Below, in pieces: positions 36,176 through 43,695 of a DNA stretch of 64,000 nucleotides. The stretch is from positions 1 to 64,000 of the forward strand of contig NZ_JAWLCK010000003.1 of the NCBI RefSeq assembly GCF_041687175.1, given 5' to 3'. Both the position numbers and the translations under genes were made by a program. The stretch comes from Lutispora sp041687175. Its GTDB lineage: Bacteria > Bacillota > Clostridia > Lutisporales > Lutisporaceae. How positions within the stretch are numbered: position 1 is the stretch's first letter; each line of letters starts with the position of its first letter. The notes under the pieces were generated by a model, which was not told where the DNA came from, did not search any database, and saw only the letters and a list, made by a program, of their open reading frames with translations.

Positions 36176-37927
36176 CTATTCCTGTCCAGCAATCTTTTCT
36201 TCCAGAAGCTGCTTATGGTATATGCTGCTGTAGTAGCCACCTAAGGCCACAAGCTCATCATGGGTTCCTCTTTCTGTTATCCTGCCTTCATCCAATACTA
36301 TTATCTCATCAGCATGCTTAACAGTAGATATTCTATGAGCTATTATTATACTTGTTCTGTCCTTGGTTACTTCTTTTAGATTGCTAAGTATTTTTTCTTC
36401 AGTTTTCGTATCTACTGCGGAGAGACAATCATCAAATATCATTATACCTGGATTCTTGGCTATAGCTCTGGCTATAGAAATCCTCTGCTTCTGTCCTCCG
36501 GAGAGGGTTACACCTCTCTCTCCCAGTTGAGTATCAAACTGCTGTGGAAAGCCCATAATGTCATCATATACGCTGGTTATCTTAGCTGCTTCCTCTATCT
36601 TCTCAAAAGGTAGATTTTCATCTGCAAAGGCTATATTGTTTCTTATTGAGCATGAAAATAGAAAATTATCTTGAGGTACATAACCTATTTTCCTTCTGAG
36701 AATGCTAAGGGGAATTTTATTGATATCATAGCCGTCTACTAATATGCTTCCTTCCTCCACATTGTAGAGCCTTAGCAGTAAATTAGCCAAAGTGCTTTTT
36801 CCGCTTCCTGTCTTGCCAATGACTGCTAAAGTCTTTCCTTTTTTCAGCTTTATATTGATATCTGAAAGAGCAGGTACCTTTGCTCCCGGGTATGTAAAGG
36901 ACAGATTCTTAATTTCTATTGTTTCTTCAAAATCATCTATATCCAAGGTATTATCATCATCCTGTATCTCCGGCTCTGTATCCAATATCTCATTAAGCCT
37001 CATTATAGAAGCTATTCCTCTTTGCAATACATTTATTACATAGCCTACTGCCATCATTGGCCATGTGAGAAGACCTAAGTAAGTTATAAAGCTTACCAGT
37101 TGACCCAGGCTTATAACCTTATCAATGACAAGGGTTCCACCGTAGTAAAGTGCGATTACAAAGCTTATAGTTGATAGAAAAACAACCAGAGGAAACATGG
37201 CTCCCCATATCTTTACCAGATTCATATGAGCCTTTAAATTTATATCATTAGCCTTTCCAAAGTTACTTATCTCCCTTTCTTCCTGGACAAAGGACTTTAT
37301 CACCCTTATTCCCGAAAAACTTTCCTGTGCCTTATCTGTTAGATTCGAGAAGGCTTCCTGTACATTCTTAAACCTTTTTTGAATCATTTTACCGAAAAAC
37401 ATTACTATAATTGCAACAAAAGGGAAAGGAATCAAAGCTATCAAGGTAAATTTAATGTCAATAGATACCATCATTATTATGATGGTAGAGGCGGTGAGAA
37501 ATATGGCATCAGTCATCATTACAACACCAATGCCAAAGGCCATTCTAACTGCATTTATATCATTGGTTGCATGAGCCATAAGATCTCCTGTTTTCTTGTG
37601 GTAGAAATAATTAAGGGAAAGCTTCTCCAGATGAGCAAACAATTTGTTGCGAAGCCAGAATTCCAACTCCCTGGAAGAACCTATTATGAGCATTCTCCAT
37701 ACATATCTGAAAACTGCTACAAAAATTGCAATAAGCACTATCAGGAATGCATAAAAATATATTTCTTTCATCGACAGTCTATGGGTGCTTAAAGCGTCTG
37801 TAACATAACCTAAAATCTTAGGTGTTATTAGTTGAAGACCGTCAACAAACAGAAGAACAAATATACCCAATAGATACTTCCATTTATACTTTCTAAAGAA
37901 ATCCTCAATATGTCTGAATTTACTCAT
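36176..37927 (-). CDS. ABC exporter half-transporter (permease-ATPase fusion), degenerate-Walker-B partner
   Basis: 583 residues: six TM segments (~15-300) and nucleotide-binding domain. Walker A is GKTGSGKST, signature LSGGQKQR and switch His IIAHRIS. Walker B is IMIFDDCLSAVD: the catalytic Glu is Asp. With the LSSGQ signature of its partner this builds a single degenerate composite site, and the other site stays canonical. GGGAGGGG lies upstream of ATG 37927. First gene of the two-gene operon. Confidence 0.92.
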   Translation of the reverse strand: MSKFRHIEDFFRKYKWKYLLGIFVLLFVDGLQLITPKILGYVTDALSTHRLSMKEIYFYAFLIVLIAIFVAVFRYVWRMLIIGSSRELEFWLRNKLFAHLEKLSLNYFYHKKTGDLMAHATNDINAVRMAFGIGVVMMTDAIFLTASTIIIMMVSIDIKFTLIALIPFPFVAIIVMFFGKMIQKRFKNVQEAFSNLTDKAQESFSGIRVIKSFVQEEREISNFGKANDINLKAHMNLVKIWGAMFPLVVFLSTISFVIALYYGGTLVIDKVISLGQLVSFITYLGLLTWPMMAVGYVINVLQRGIASIMRLNEILDTEPEIQDDDNTLDIDDFEETIEIKNLSFTYPGAKVPALSDINIKLKKGKTLAVIGKTGSGKSTLANLLLRLYNVEEGSILVDGYDINKIPLSILRRKIGYVPQDNFLFSCSIRNNIAFADENLPFEKIEEAAKITSVYDDIMGFPQQFDTQLGERGVTLSGGQKQRISIARAIAKNPGIMIFDDCLSAVDTKTEEKILSNLKEVTKDRTSIIIAHRISTVKHADEIIVLDEGRITERGTHDELVALGGYYSSIYHKQLLEEKIAGQE

Positions 37928-38087
37928 ACTACCCCTCCCTATATCAGCTCACATTCTTAGACTATCACAAAAAAAGCTATATTTACAGTGAATTTTATCA
38001 TGGTAAAATTAAATTAACATTAGTATGATATAAAGAAAATATATGGTAAAATTTAAGCATAAAATATGAAGGAAAGAGGGTATTTAG

Positions 38088-38918
38088 ATGATTGAATTGC
38101 CGGAAGCAAAAGTTATTGCAAGACAGATAAATGAAACTCTGAAGGGAAAAAGGATAGACAGAGTTGTTGCCTCACATACACCTCATAAATTTGCTTGGTA
38201 TTTTGAAGACCCTAAAGATTATCAAAAGCTTTTGGCAGGTAAGCACATAGATGGTAGCACAAGCTTTGGAGGATTCATTGAAATCTCTGCCGAGGATTGC
38301 AGAATATTGCTTGGAGAAGGCGTAAGGATAAAGTATTACGAAAAAGGAGAAAAGCTTCCGGCAAAGCATCAGCTTATGATTACATTTGATGATGGAAGTT
38401 CAATGAGCTGTTCTGTACAAATGTATGGAGGCATGTGGTGCTTCAGAGAAGGAGAATATCAAAATCCTTATTATAAGGTGGCGAAAGAAAAACCCTCACC
38501 TTATTCGGAGGAATTTAATGAAGATTATTTTCTAAGTATGATGGATGAGAATACTAAGGGTTTAAGTCTAAAGGCTTTTCTTGCAACTCAGCAGCGAATT
38601 CCCGGATTGGGAAACGGTGTTTTGCAGGATATCCTATGGAATGCAAAGCTACATCCTAAAAGGAAAATGAACTCCCTGGGAGAAGAGGATTTGATAAATC
38701 TTTTTAAATCTATTGAATCAACAATTAGAGAAATGGCTGAAAAGGGCGGCAGGGATACTGAAAAAGATTTTTTTGGTATAAACGGCGGTTATAAAACTGT
38801 GATGAGTTCAAAAAATGCAGGCATGCCATGCCCGGCATGCGGTAATGTCATAAATAAAGAAGCTTATTTGGGAGGAAGCATTTATTATTGCAATGAGTGT
38901 CAACTCTTTAACAAATGA
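38088..38918 (+). CDS. Fpg/Nei-family protein lacking the catalytic N-terminal proline
   Basis: 276 residues with the Fpg/Nei layout: N-terminal beta-sandwich, helix-two-turn-helix (QQRIPGLGNGVLQDILWNAKLHPKRK, ~165-190) and C-terminal zinc finger CPAC...CNEC (~250-272). Fpg/Nei enzymes use Pro2 as the Schiff-base nucleophile in MPELPE. Here the start is MIELPEA, so position 2 is Ile. GAGGG at proper spacing supports this start. The zinc-finger Arg of Fpg is also absent (GGSIYYC). It may bind DNA or act as a monofunctional or altered glycosylase; classical lyase activity is unlikely. Confidence 0.85.
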   Translation: MIELPEAKVIARQINETLKGKRIDRVVASHTPHKFAWYFEDPKDYQKLLAGKHIDGSTSFGGFIEISAEDCRILLGEGVRIKYYEKGEKLPAKHQLMITFDDGSSMSCSVQMYGGMWCFREGEYQNPYYKVAKEKPSPYSEEFNEDYFLSMMDENTKGLSLKAFLATQQRIPGLGNGVLQDILWNAKLHPKRKMNSLGEEDLINLFKSIESTIREMAEKGGRDTEKDFFGINGGYKTVMSSKNAGMPCPACGNVINKEAYLGGSIYYCNECQLFNK

Positions 38919-38962
38919 GTATGATGTTATAAGAGTATATAAATGGAAAGTGTGGTATCAAT

Positions 38963-39688
38963 ATGTGGACAAGAAAAGAATTAAAGGACAGAGCGAAAGC
39001 TGTACTTAGCAACAACTACGGGAAAGCATTTTTAATCAGTTTAGTAATATTGCTGGCAGGAGGGAATGGAGGTGGAGGAGGCAGCTCAGGAGGAAGAAGC
39101 AGTTATAGAAACTATACCGAATCGAGGAACTTTCTGCCTTTTGATTTAACCATTGAGCATATAGCAATTTATGGTTCTATAGTTATTTTAGTAATTTTAT
39201 CTGTAATAGCTTTACGAATTTTCTTAGGTTATCCTTTAGAGGTAGGAGGAAGAAGGTTTTTCGTTAAATCAGCCCTTTATGAGGACAGTGACGGCTGTTT
39301 CAAATATGCCTTTGACAGAGAAAACTACATGGGAATTATAGGCACCATGCTTCTTAAAGGCATACAGAACTTTCTATGGTATCTGCTTCTCATAATACCC
39401 GGCATAATAAAGTACTATGCTTACTCCATGGTGCCTTATATATTGGCTGATAATCCAAATATAGGGGCTAGGGAAGCAATAAACATGAGTATAGAAATGA
39501 CAAATGGACATAAATTCGATATGTTTGTACTGGATCTATCCTTCTTGGGATGGTATATACTGGGCCTTTTACTTTTCGGAGTAGGAGTACTTTTTGTATT
39601 GCCCTATGACAATGCTACTAAAGCCGAGCTATATCTTGTATTGAGTGGTAAACGGATGTACGAAAATATGGAGGAACAACCATATTGA
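38963..39688 (+). CDS. DUF975-family membrane protein
   Basis: 241 residues. The N-terminus WTRKELKDRAKAVLSNNYGKAFLISLVI matches DUF975. A Gly/Ser-rich stretch (~33-48) precedes TM segments at ~68-88, ~125-148 and ~195-218. PGIIKYYAYSMVPYILADNP and ALNMS-like INMSIEMTNG segments are family features. Function is unknown. It starts 44 bases after the Fpg-like gene. Its stop codon overlaps the -35 box of the next promoter. Confidence 0.8.
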   Translation: MWTRKELKDRAKAVLSNNYGKAFLISLVILLAGGNGGGGGSSGGRSSYRNYTESRNFLPFDLTIEHIAIYGSIVILVILSVIALRIFLGYPLEVGGRRFFVKSALYEDSDGCFKYAFDRENYMGIIGTMLLKGIQNFLWYLLLIIPGIIKYYAYSMVPYILADNPNIGAREAINMSIEMTNGHKFDMFVLDLSFLGWYILGLLLFGVGVLFVLPYDNATKAELYLVLSGKRMYENMEEQPY

Positions 39689-39713
39689 CAAAATGAAAAA
39701 TATATGGAATAAT
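39685..39713 (+). promoter_or_regulatory. Sigma-A promoter for the leader RNA and GNAT gene
   Basis: TTGACA (39685-39690), a 17-base spacer and AATAAT (39708-39713). Predicted start of transcription is near 39720, giving a leader of about 130 bases. Confidence 0.65.
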
Positions 39714-39719
39714 ACTTCA

Positions 39720-39840
39720 AAAGTGAGTATGCTTTAGCATGTATATGTGAGCAGCATAGGGACTGAGGCAGTCCTACACGAATGGATATAACCCTTCGGA
39801 GTCACTCTTATGAGAAACTCTGTGGGGTTTTTGCATTATA
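39720..39840 (+). promoter_or_regulatory. Structured leader RNA with terminator, riboswitch-like, class unassigned
   Basis: A first small hairpin (ATGC-TTTA-GCAT) precedes a strong hairpin, TA(G)GGACTG-AGG-CAGTCCTA (39757-39776). The single-stranded segment CACGAATGGATATAA leads into an intrinsic terminator (AACCC...GGGTT enclosing GAGT...ACTC, 39790-39832, then five T). GGAGGTG and the GNAT start follow. Promoter, folded aptamer-like region and terminator before a single gene is the layout of a transcriptional riboswitch. I cannot assign a class; the clostridial guanidine-IV (mepA) class would be worth testing. Confidence 0.55.
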
Positions 39841-39851
39841 AGGAGGTGTAG

Positions 39852-40676
39852 ATGATGATAAGATTGCTTACACAATGGGATAAAGAGAAAATTATGAATT
39901 ACATAGGAAGAAATGAGATTGAGACATCATTTCTCTATGCAAATATAATTGAGTTTGGCATTGATAATAATCCGGATATGAGAAGATGTGGAGACTATTA
40001 TGGATTCTTTGAGGGAGAAGAATTAAGAGGAATCCTGCCTTTCTATAATCTGGGAAGCTGTATACCTCATTTTGAAAGGATCGAAGCAGTGCCTTTGTTT
40101 GCAGAGATTATGAGAAAAAGAGATTTTAAATTCCTGCTGGGTATGAGGAAAGTTGTAAAGCCTTTGTATGATGAGATTAAAGACTATAAAAACGTTCTGG
40201 AATGGGATGAAAGCTCTTACTTTATAAATAAAAACTTTAAACCTTTTACACTGGAAGGAGTAAGCTTCATTGACGCAGTTGGAGCTACAGACGATAAAAT
40301 AGTTGATTTTGTTTTGGAAGGAAGGGTAAAAGGATTCAATCAATCTACTACCAGAGAGGAAATTATAAAAACATTATCTCAAAGGGCAAAGGAGGAAGAT
40401 TTTATCATTGCTGAAAAAGATGGTAAAATGGTGGCTCAGGCAGGGATTCATACCTATACACCAAAGATCAATCAGATAGGCAGCGTATATACCCGGTCAG
40501 AAGAAAGGGGTAAAGGCTATGCCAAAGCAGTTGTTTCAGAGATATGCGAAAGGATAATAGGAAGAGGTAAAATGCCTACACTTATGGTAGTAAAGGATAA
40601 TATTCCTGCTGTAAAGGCATATAATGCACTAGGATTTGAGCACTATGATGACTATCTTATTGTAAGGCTGGCTTAG
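39852..40676 (+). CDS. GNAT-family N-acetyltransferase
   Basis: 274 residues. The C-terminal half (~170-270) is a GNAT domain: acetyl-CoA-binding loop YTRSEERGKGYAKAVVSEIC and the final KDNIPAVKAYNALGFEHYDDYLIVRLA. The N-terminal half is an unassigned, probably GNAT-like domain. AGGAGGTG lies upstream; ATG 39852 and ATG 39855 are both possible. Expression is probably governed by the terminator-containing leader. The acetyl acceptor is unknown. Confidence 0.85.
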   Translation: MMIRLLTQWDKEKIMNYIGRNEIETSFLYANIIEFGIDNNPDMRRCGDYYGFFEGEELRGILPFYNLGSCIPHFERIEAVPLFAEIMRKRDFKFLLGMRKVVKPLYDEIKDYKNVLEWDESSYFINKNFKPFTLEGVSFIDAVGATDDKIVDFVLEGRVKGFNQSTTREEIIKTLSQRAKEEDFIIAEKDGKMVAQAGIHTYTPKINQIGSVYTRSEERGKGYAKAVVSEICERIIGRGKMPTLMVVKDNIPAVKAYNALGFEHYDDYLIVRLA

Positions 40677-40697
40677 TTACAGAGTGACAGTAGTATT

Positions 40698-40979
40698 GTG
40701 GAGGTGGTAAATATCAAGACACTGTTAATTGTTATACTGCTGGTGCTTAACATACCCATATATAGAAAAATCTTTTATTTTATATTTAGAGACTCTGATG
40801 ATTTTAGAGAATCTGTAAGGTACTCCTTTACTCCAGATATATTCTCATTACTCAGAGGAAGGTATTGGAAGGACCAGATGGGAGAGCTGAAATTATCAAT
40901 TTTTATAGTGGCTTGCATTGCAGTAGTATTCTTGGAGTATCTGGTTATTGGATCTCTATTGAATGTATTTTTTAATTGA
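40698..40979 (+). CDS. Small membrane protein of unknown function
   Basis: 93 residues with hydrophobic segments at ~8-20 and ~70-90, flanking a soluble region FRDSDDFRESVRYSFTPDIFSLLRGRYWKDQ. The best Shine-Dalgarno sequence (GGAGGTGG, 40700-40707) lies inside the reading frame and is followed, at ideal distance, by ATC (40713) rather than a standard start. GTG 40698 is the formal start but lacks its own site. No family recognised. Confidence 0.55.
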   Translation: MEVVNIKTLLIVILLVLNIPIYRKIFYFIFRDSDDFRESVRYSFTPDIFSLLRGRYWKDQMGELKLSIFIVACIAVVFLEYLVIGSLLNVFFN

Positions 40980-41085
40980 GTACAAAAGCAACTAATAAAC
41001 AATTGGGGTCAAGATTTTATAATTTTATATAACAAATGTTTTAATAATTTTTTAACATACGAAATAGAAATGCGAGGGACAGGTT

Positions 41086-41793
41086 TTGAACAAAGGAACA
41101 GAGTTTAAAGATGGACTAAGAGCCGCAATACCAATAGGCTTAGGATATATTCCAATCGCTATAGCCTTCGGCATTTTGTCGAAGGCTTCTAAAATTCCGA
41201 ATACAATTAGTATAATGCTTTCTTCGGTAGTCTTCGCAGGATCCAGCCAGTTTGTTGGAGTAAATATGCTGACGCTGGGGGCAACTACCATAGAGATTGT
41301 TATGACAACATTTATATTGAATTTCAGGCATTTTCTTATGTCGGCATCGCTATCCCAGCGAGTTGATGAAAGGACATCAAAGAGGTTTCTGTCTTTATTG
41401 GCTTTCGGTATCACTGATGAGACATTTTCATTGGCTTCAATGAGGGAAGAAAAGAAGATAAGCCCATATTTTCAATTGGGGTTAAATGTCATGGCTTTCT
41501 TTTCCTGGAATGCAGGCACTTGGCTAGGTCTTTTATTTGGAACGGCATTGCCTGATACTCTTCAAAACAGTATGGGGATAGCTATATATTGCATGTTTTT
41601 AGGCCTGCTGCTGCCTTCAATGAAAAAATCCAGACCCATACTGGTGGTTGCCGCCATATCCATGGTGATACATTCATTACTTAAATGGATTCCTATGTTT
41701 GCGGCTCTTTCTTCGGGATTAACCATAATAATTGCTACTATAGGCGCAGCATCTTTAGGTACTATATTTTTTCCACAGGGGGTTGAAGATTGA
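41086..41793 (+). CDS. azlC: AzlC-family branched-chain amino acid exporter subunit
   Basis: Large subunit of the two-component AzlCD exporter (branched-chain amino acids or analogues). 235 residues, about six to eight TM segments. The family start FKDGLRAAIPIGLGYIPIAIAFGILSK and the FVGVNMLTLGAT and FILNFRHFLMSASLSQ segments are typical. A TTG start at 41086 follows GAGGGACAGG. It overlaps azlD by one base (TGATG). Confidence 0.92.
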   Translation: MNKGTEFKDGLRAAIPIGLGYIPIAIAFGILSKASKIPNTISIMLSSVVFAGSSQFVGVNMLTLGATTIEIVMTTFILNFRHFLMSASLSQRVDERTSKRFLSLLAFGITDETFSLASMREEKKISPYFQLGLNVMAFFSWNAGTWLGLLFGTALPDTLQNSMGIAIYCMFLGLLLPSMKKSRPILVVAAISMVIHSLLKWIPMFAALSSGLTIIIATIGAASLGTIFFPQGVED

Positions 41794-42095
41794 TGAATAA
41801 CTTGTTTATACTTGTGATTCTTATGGCTATAGTGACATATATACCTCGATTGCTTCCTATGGTATTTTTGAAGGATATGAAGCTGCCGCCATATTTGAAG
41901 GTATTTCTTCAGTTTATACCCTATGCCACTTTAGGAGCACTTATATTTCCCGGAATAGTCACATCCACAGGAGATATATATTCAGCCCTTGTAGGAGGGG
42001 GTTTTGCTGTGATTTTATCCCTTTACAAGGCCAATGTTATGCTAGTGGTAACGGGGGGCATTGTAGGGGCTTATACTGTGATGATGCTGATGTAA
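41793..42095 (+). CDS. azlD: AzlD-family branched-chain amino acid transporter subunit
   Basis: Small partner of AzlC, 100 residues, four TM segments. Family motifs: VTYIPRLLPMVFLKDMKLPPYLKVFLQFIPYATLGALIFP. ATG 41793 shares its A with the azlC stop, implying coupled translation and stoichiometric assembly. Confidence 0.92.
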   Translation: MNNLFILVILMAIVTYIPRLLPMVFLKDMKLPPYLKVFLQFIPYATLGALIFPGIVTSTGDIYSALVGGGFAVILSLYKANVMLVVTGGIVGAYTVMMLM

Positions 42096-42246
42096 GTTTA
42101 TATTGAGAATTCACAGTATTAATAATACAATATAAATTAAAGAGAAATGAATGAAGCATCCAGGGAGCCTTTGTTTTTAAGGGATATTGAAGTATGTATG
42201 AGTGATTTTTAAACTCCTGATACAGAGATGGTAAGGAGGGAAAAAG

Positions 42247-42840
42247 ATGAATGAAGAATTAGAAAAAATTCAGAAAGCAAGACTAGTTCTTCAGAAAATC
42301 GCAAATGGTATCAACCCAATAAATGGAGAAAAGATTGAAGAGGAAAGCTTTCTTAATGATCCAAGAATAATAAGGTGCTTTTATTTTGTAGCAGAAGTAC
42401 TGGACAACGTTACTAGGGGTGTATACAGTTCAAAAAGAAGTGAACCCAGATCTAGGGTTTTTGTAATAACTTCGGAGCAAAAAAGTAAAGTACGTTTTCC
42501 TGAAGGGAAAATAGGAGTCAATGAGTTTTCTAGATGTGTTAATATGTGCATTGATTTGAACCAAAGCAAAAGATTAACGGGAGTTGAAATCAATAAAAGA
42601 TTGAAAGCTATGGGAATACTGAGTGAAGAGACTACAGAAACTGGCAAAACCAGGACTGTTATCAATGATAATTCTATTAATTATGGTTTCGAAAGTCAGA
42701 GAAAGAGTTATAATGGTGTTGAATATGATATGGTAGTTATCAATGATAAGGGTAAAAAGTATCTTCTTGACAATATTGAAGTAATAATGGGGGCAGAAAT
42801 CACATCGAAAAGCACTAGGGAAAAATTGGAGCAAGATTAA
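42247..42840 (+). CDS. Conserved-looking protein of unknown function
   Basis: 197 residues, soluble, charged, no signal peptide or membrane segment. I do not recognise the family. It opens with a helical MNEELEKIQKARLVLQKIANGINPINGE segment. The middle (SEQKSKVRFPEGKIGVNEFSRCVNMCIDLNQSKRLTGVEINKRLKAMGIL) could be a small DNA-binding-like helical region. The C-terminal part has YNGVEYDMVVINDKGKKYLLDNIEVIM. AAGGAGGG lies upstream of the ATG. Monocistronic, between azlCD and a convergent operon. Confidence 0.75.
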   Translation: MNEELEKIQKARLVLQKIANGINPINGEKIEEESFLNDPRIIRCFYFVAEVLDNVTRGVYSSKRSEPRSRVFVITSEQKSKVRFPEGKIGVNEFSRCVNMCIDLNQSKRLTGVEINKRLKAMGILSEETTETGKTRTVINDNSINYGFESQRKSYNGVEYDMVVINDKGKKYLLDNIEVIMGAEITSKSTREKLEQD

Positions 42841-42910
42841 GCATTATTTATATCATGAAATGTGATGAATTAATGTTCAATATATATAAAAAAGCTGCAA
42901 GTAGATTTAT

Positions 42911-42946
42911 AAATAGGGATATGATTAAAATAGCATATCCCTATTT
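42911..42946. terminator. Bidirectional terminator after the AOR operon
   Basis: A perfect 13-bp inverted repeat (AAATAGGGATATG / CATATCCCTATTT) with a 10-base loop. On the minus strand it lies 2 bases past the stop of the last operon gene. It also serves the convergent gene ending at 42840. Confidence 0.8.
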
Positions 42947-42948
42947 AT

Positions 42949-43695
42949 CTAAACTCTCTCATATATATCCCTAAGCTTTTCACCGGTGACTGCCTTCTTG
43001 CAGCTTTCGCACAACAGCTCTACATGATCCTCTCCTAGCTTCTTACGGTTATATTCAAGCTGTTCCTTCGTTGCAAAGGGTTTCCCGCATCTTGTGCATC
43101 TCACCAGTCGGAATTCCTTATTCCATATAGTTCTTACTCCGTTGATTTCTTCAATCTTTATAGCATTGGTAGGGCATAAATAGGCGCAGGAACCGCAGCC
43201 TATGCACTGGGTGGAAGGCTCGTCATAGGGAGTAGAAACCTTCTTTGTGATCCCCCTGTTTACCGTGGAAATGGCGCTGGTACCCAACTCTTGACAAGCT
43301 CTTACGCATAATCCGCATAGTATGCAGTGTTCATCCTTATCACCGGAAAATCTTATATTGTCAGGCACATGGTATTCTTTTCGAAGACTGTCTATGGTCT
43401 CATCCTGGGGAGTTCTTGCATATAAAAGCATAAGCAGGTTTCTTCTGATGGATTTAATCTTATCTGAATGGGTAAATACCTCTATCTCGTTCTTCACAGG
43501 ATAAATACAGGAGGCTACCACACCTTTTCTGCCTCTGTCCAATATCTCAACTACACACAGTCTGCAGGTTCCAAGGCCAGGCAAGGCATCACTGTGGCAT
43601 AGGGTAGGAATGTATATATTGTTTCTCCTGGCAATCTGAAGCAGCATCTCGCCCTTTTCGGCTTCACAGAATATACCATCTATGGTAATCTTCAT
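42949..43695 (-). CDS. NuoG/HydA-N-like iron-sulfur subunit of the AOR-linked NADH module
   Basis: 248 residues. [2Fe-2S] domain with Cys33, 44, 47 and 63 (CHSDALPGLGTCRLC...C). NuoG-type linker RRNLLMLLYARTPQDETID lacks the His-Cys3 cluster normally present there. Two [4Fe-4S] motifs follow: CILCGLCVRAC and CIGCGSCAYLC. A C-terminal CxxC...CxxC pair (CTRCGKPF, CESCKK) looks like a zinc ribbon or rubredoxin-like knuckle. ATG 43695 overlaps the NuoF-like stop (ATGA) with GGGGG upstream. It probably receives electrons from the flavin subunit and hands them to ferredoxin or the oxidoreductase. Confidence 0.85.
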   Translation of the reverse strand: MKITIDGIFCEAEKGEMLLQIARRNNIYIPTLCHSDALPGLGTCRLCVVEILDRGRKGVVASCIYPVKNEIEVFTHSDKIKSIRRNLLMLLYARTPQDETIDSLRKEYHVPDNIRFSGDKDEHCILCGLCVRACQELGTSAISTVNRGITKKVSTPYDEPSTQCIGCGSCAYLCPTNAIKIEEINGVRTIWNKEFRLVRCTRCGKPFATKEQLEYNRKKLGEDHVELLCESCKKAVTGEKLRDIYERV

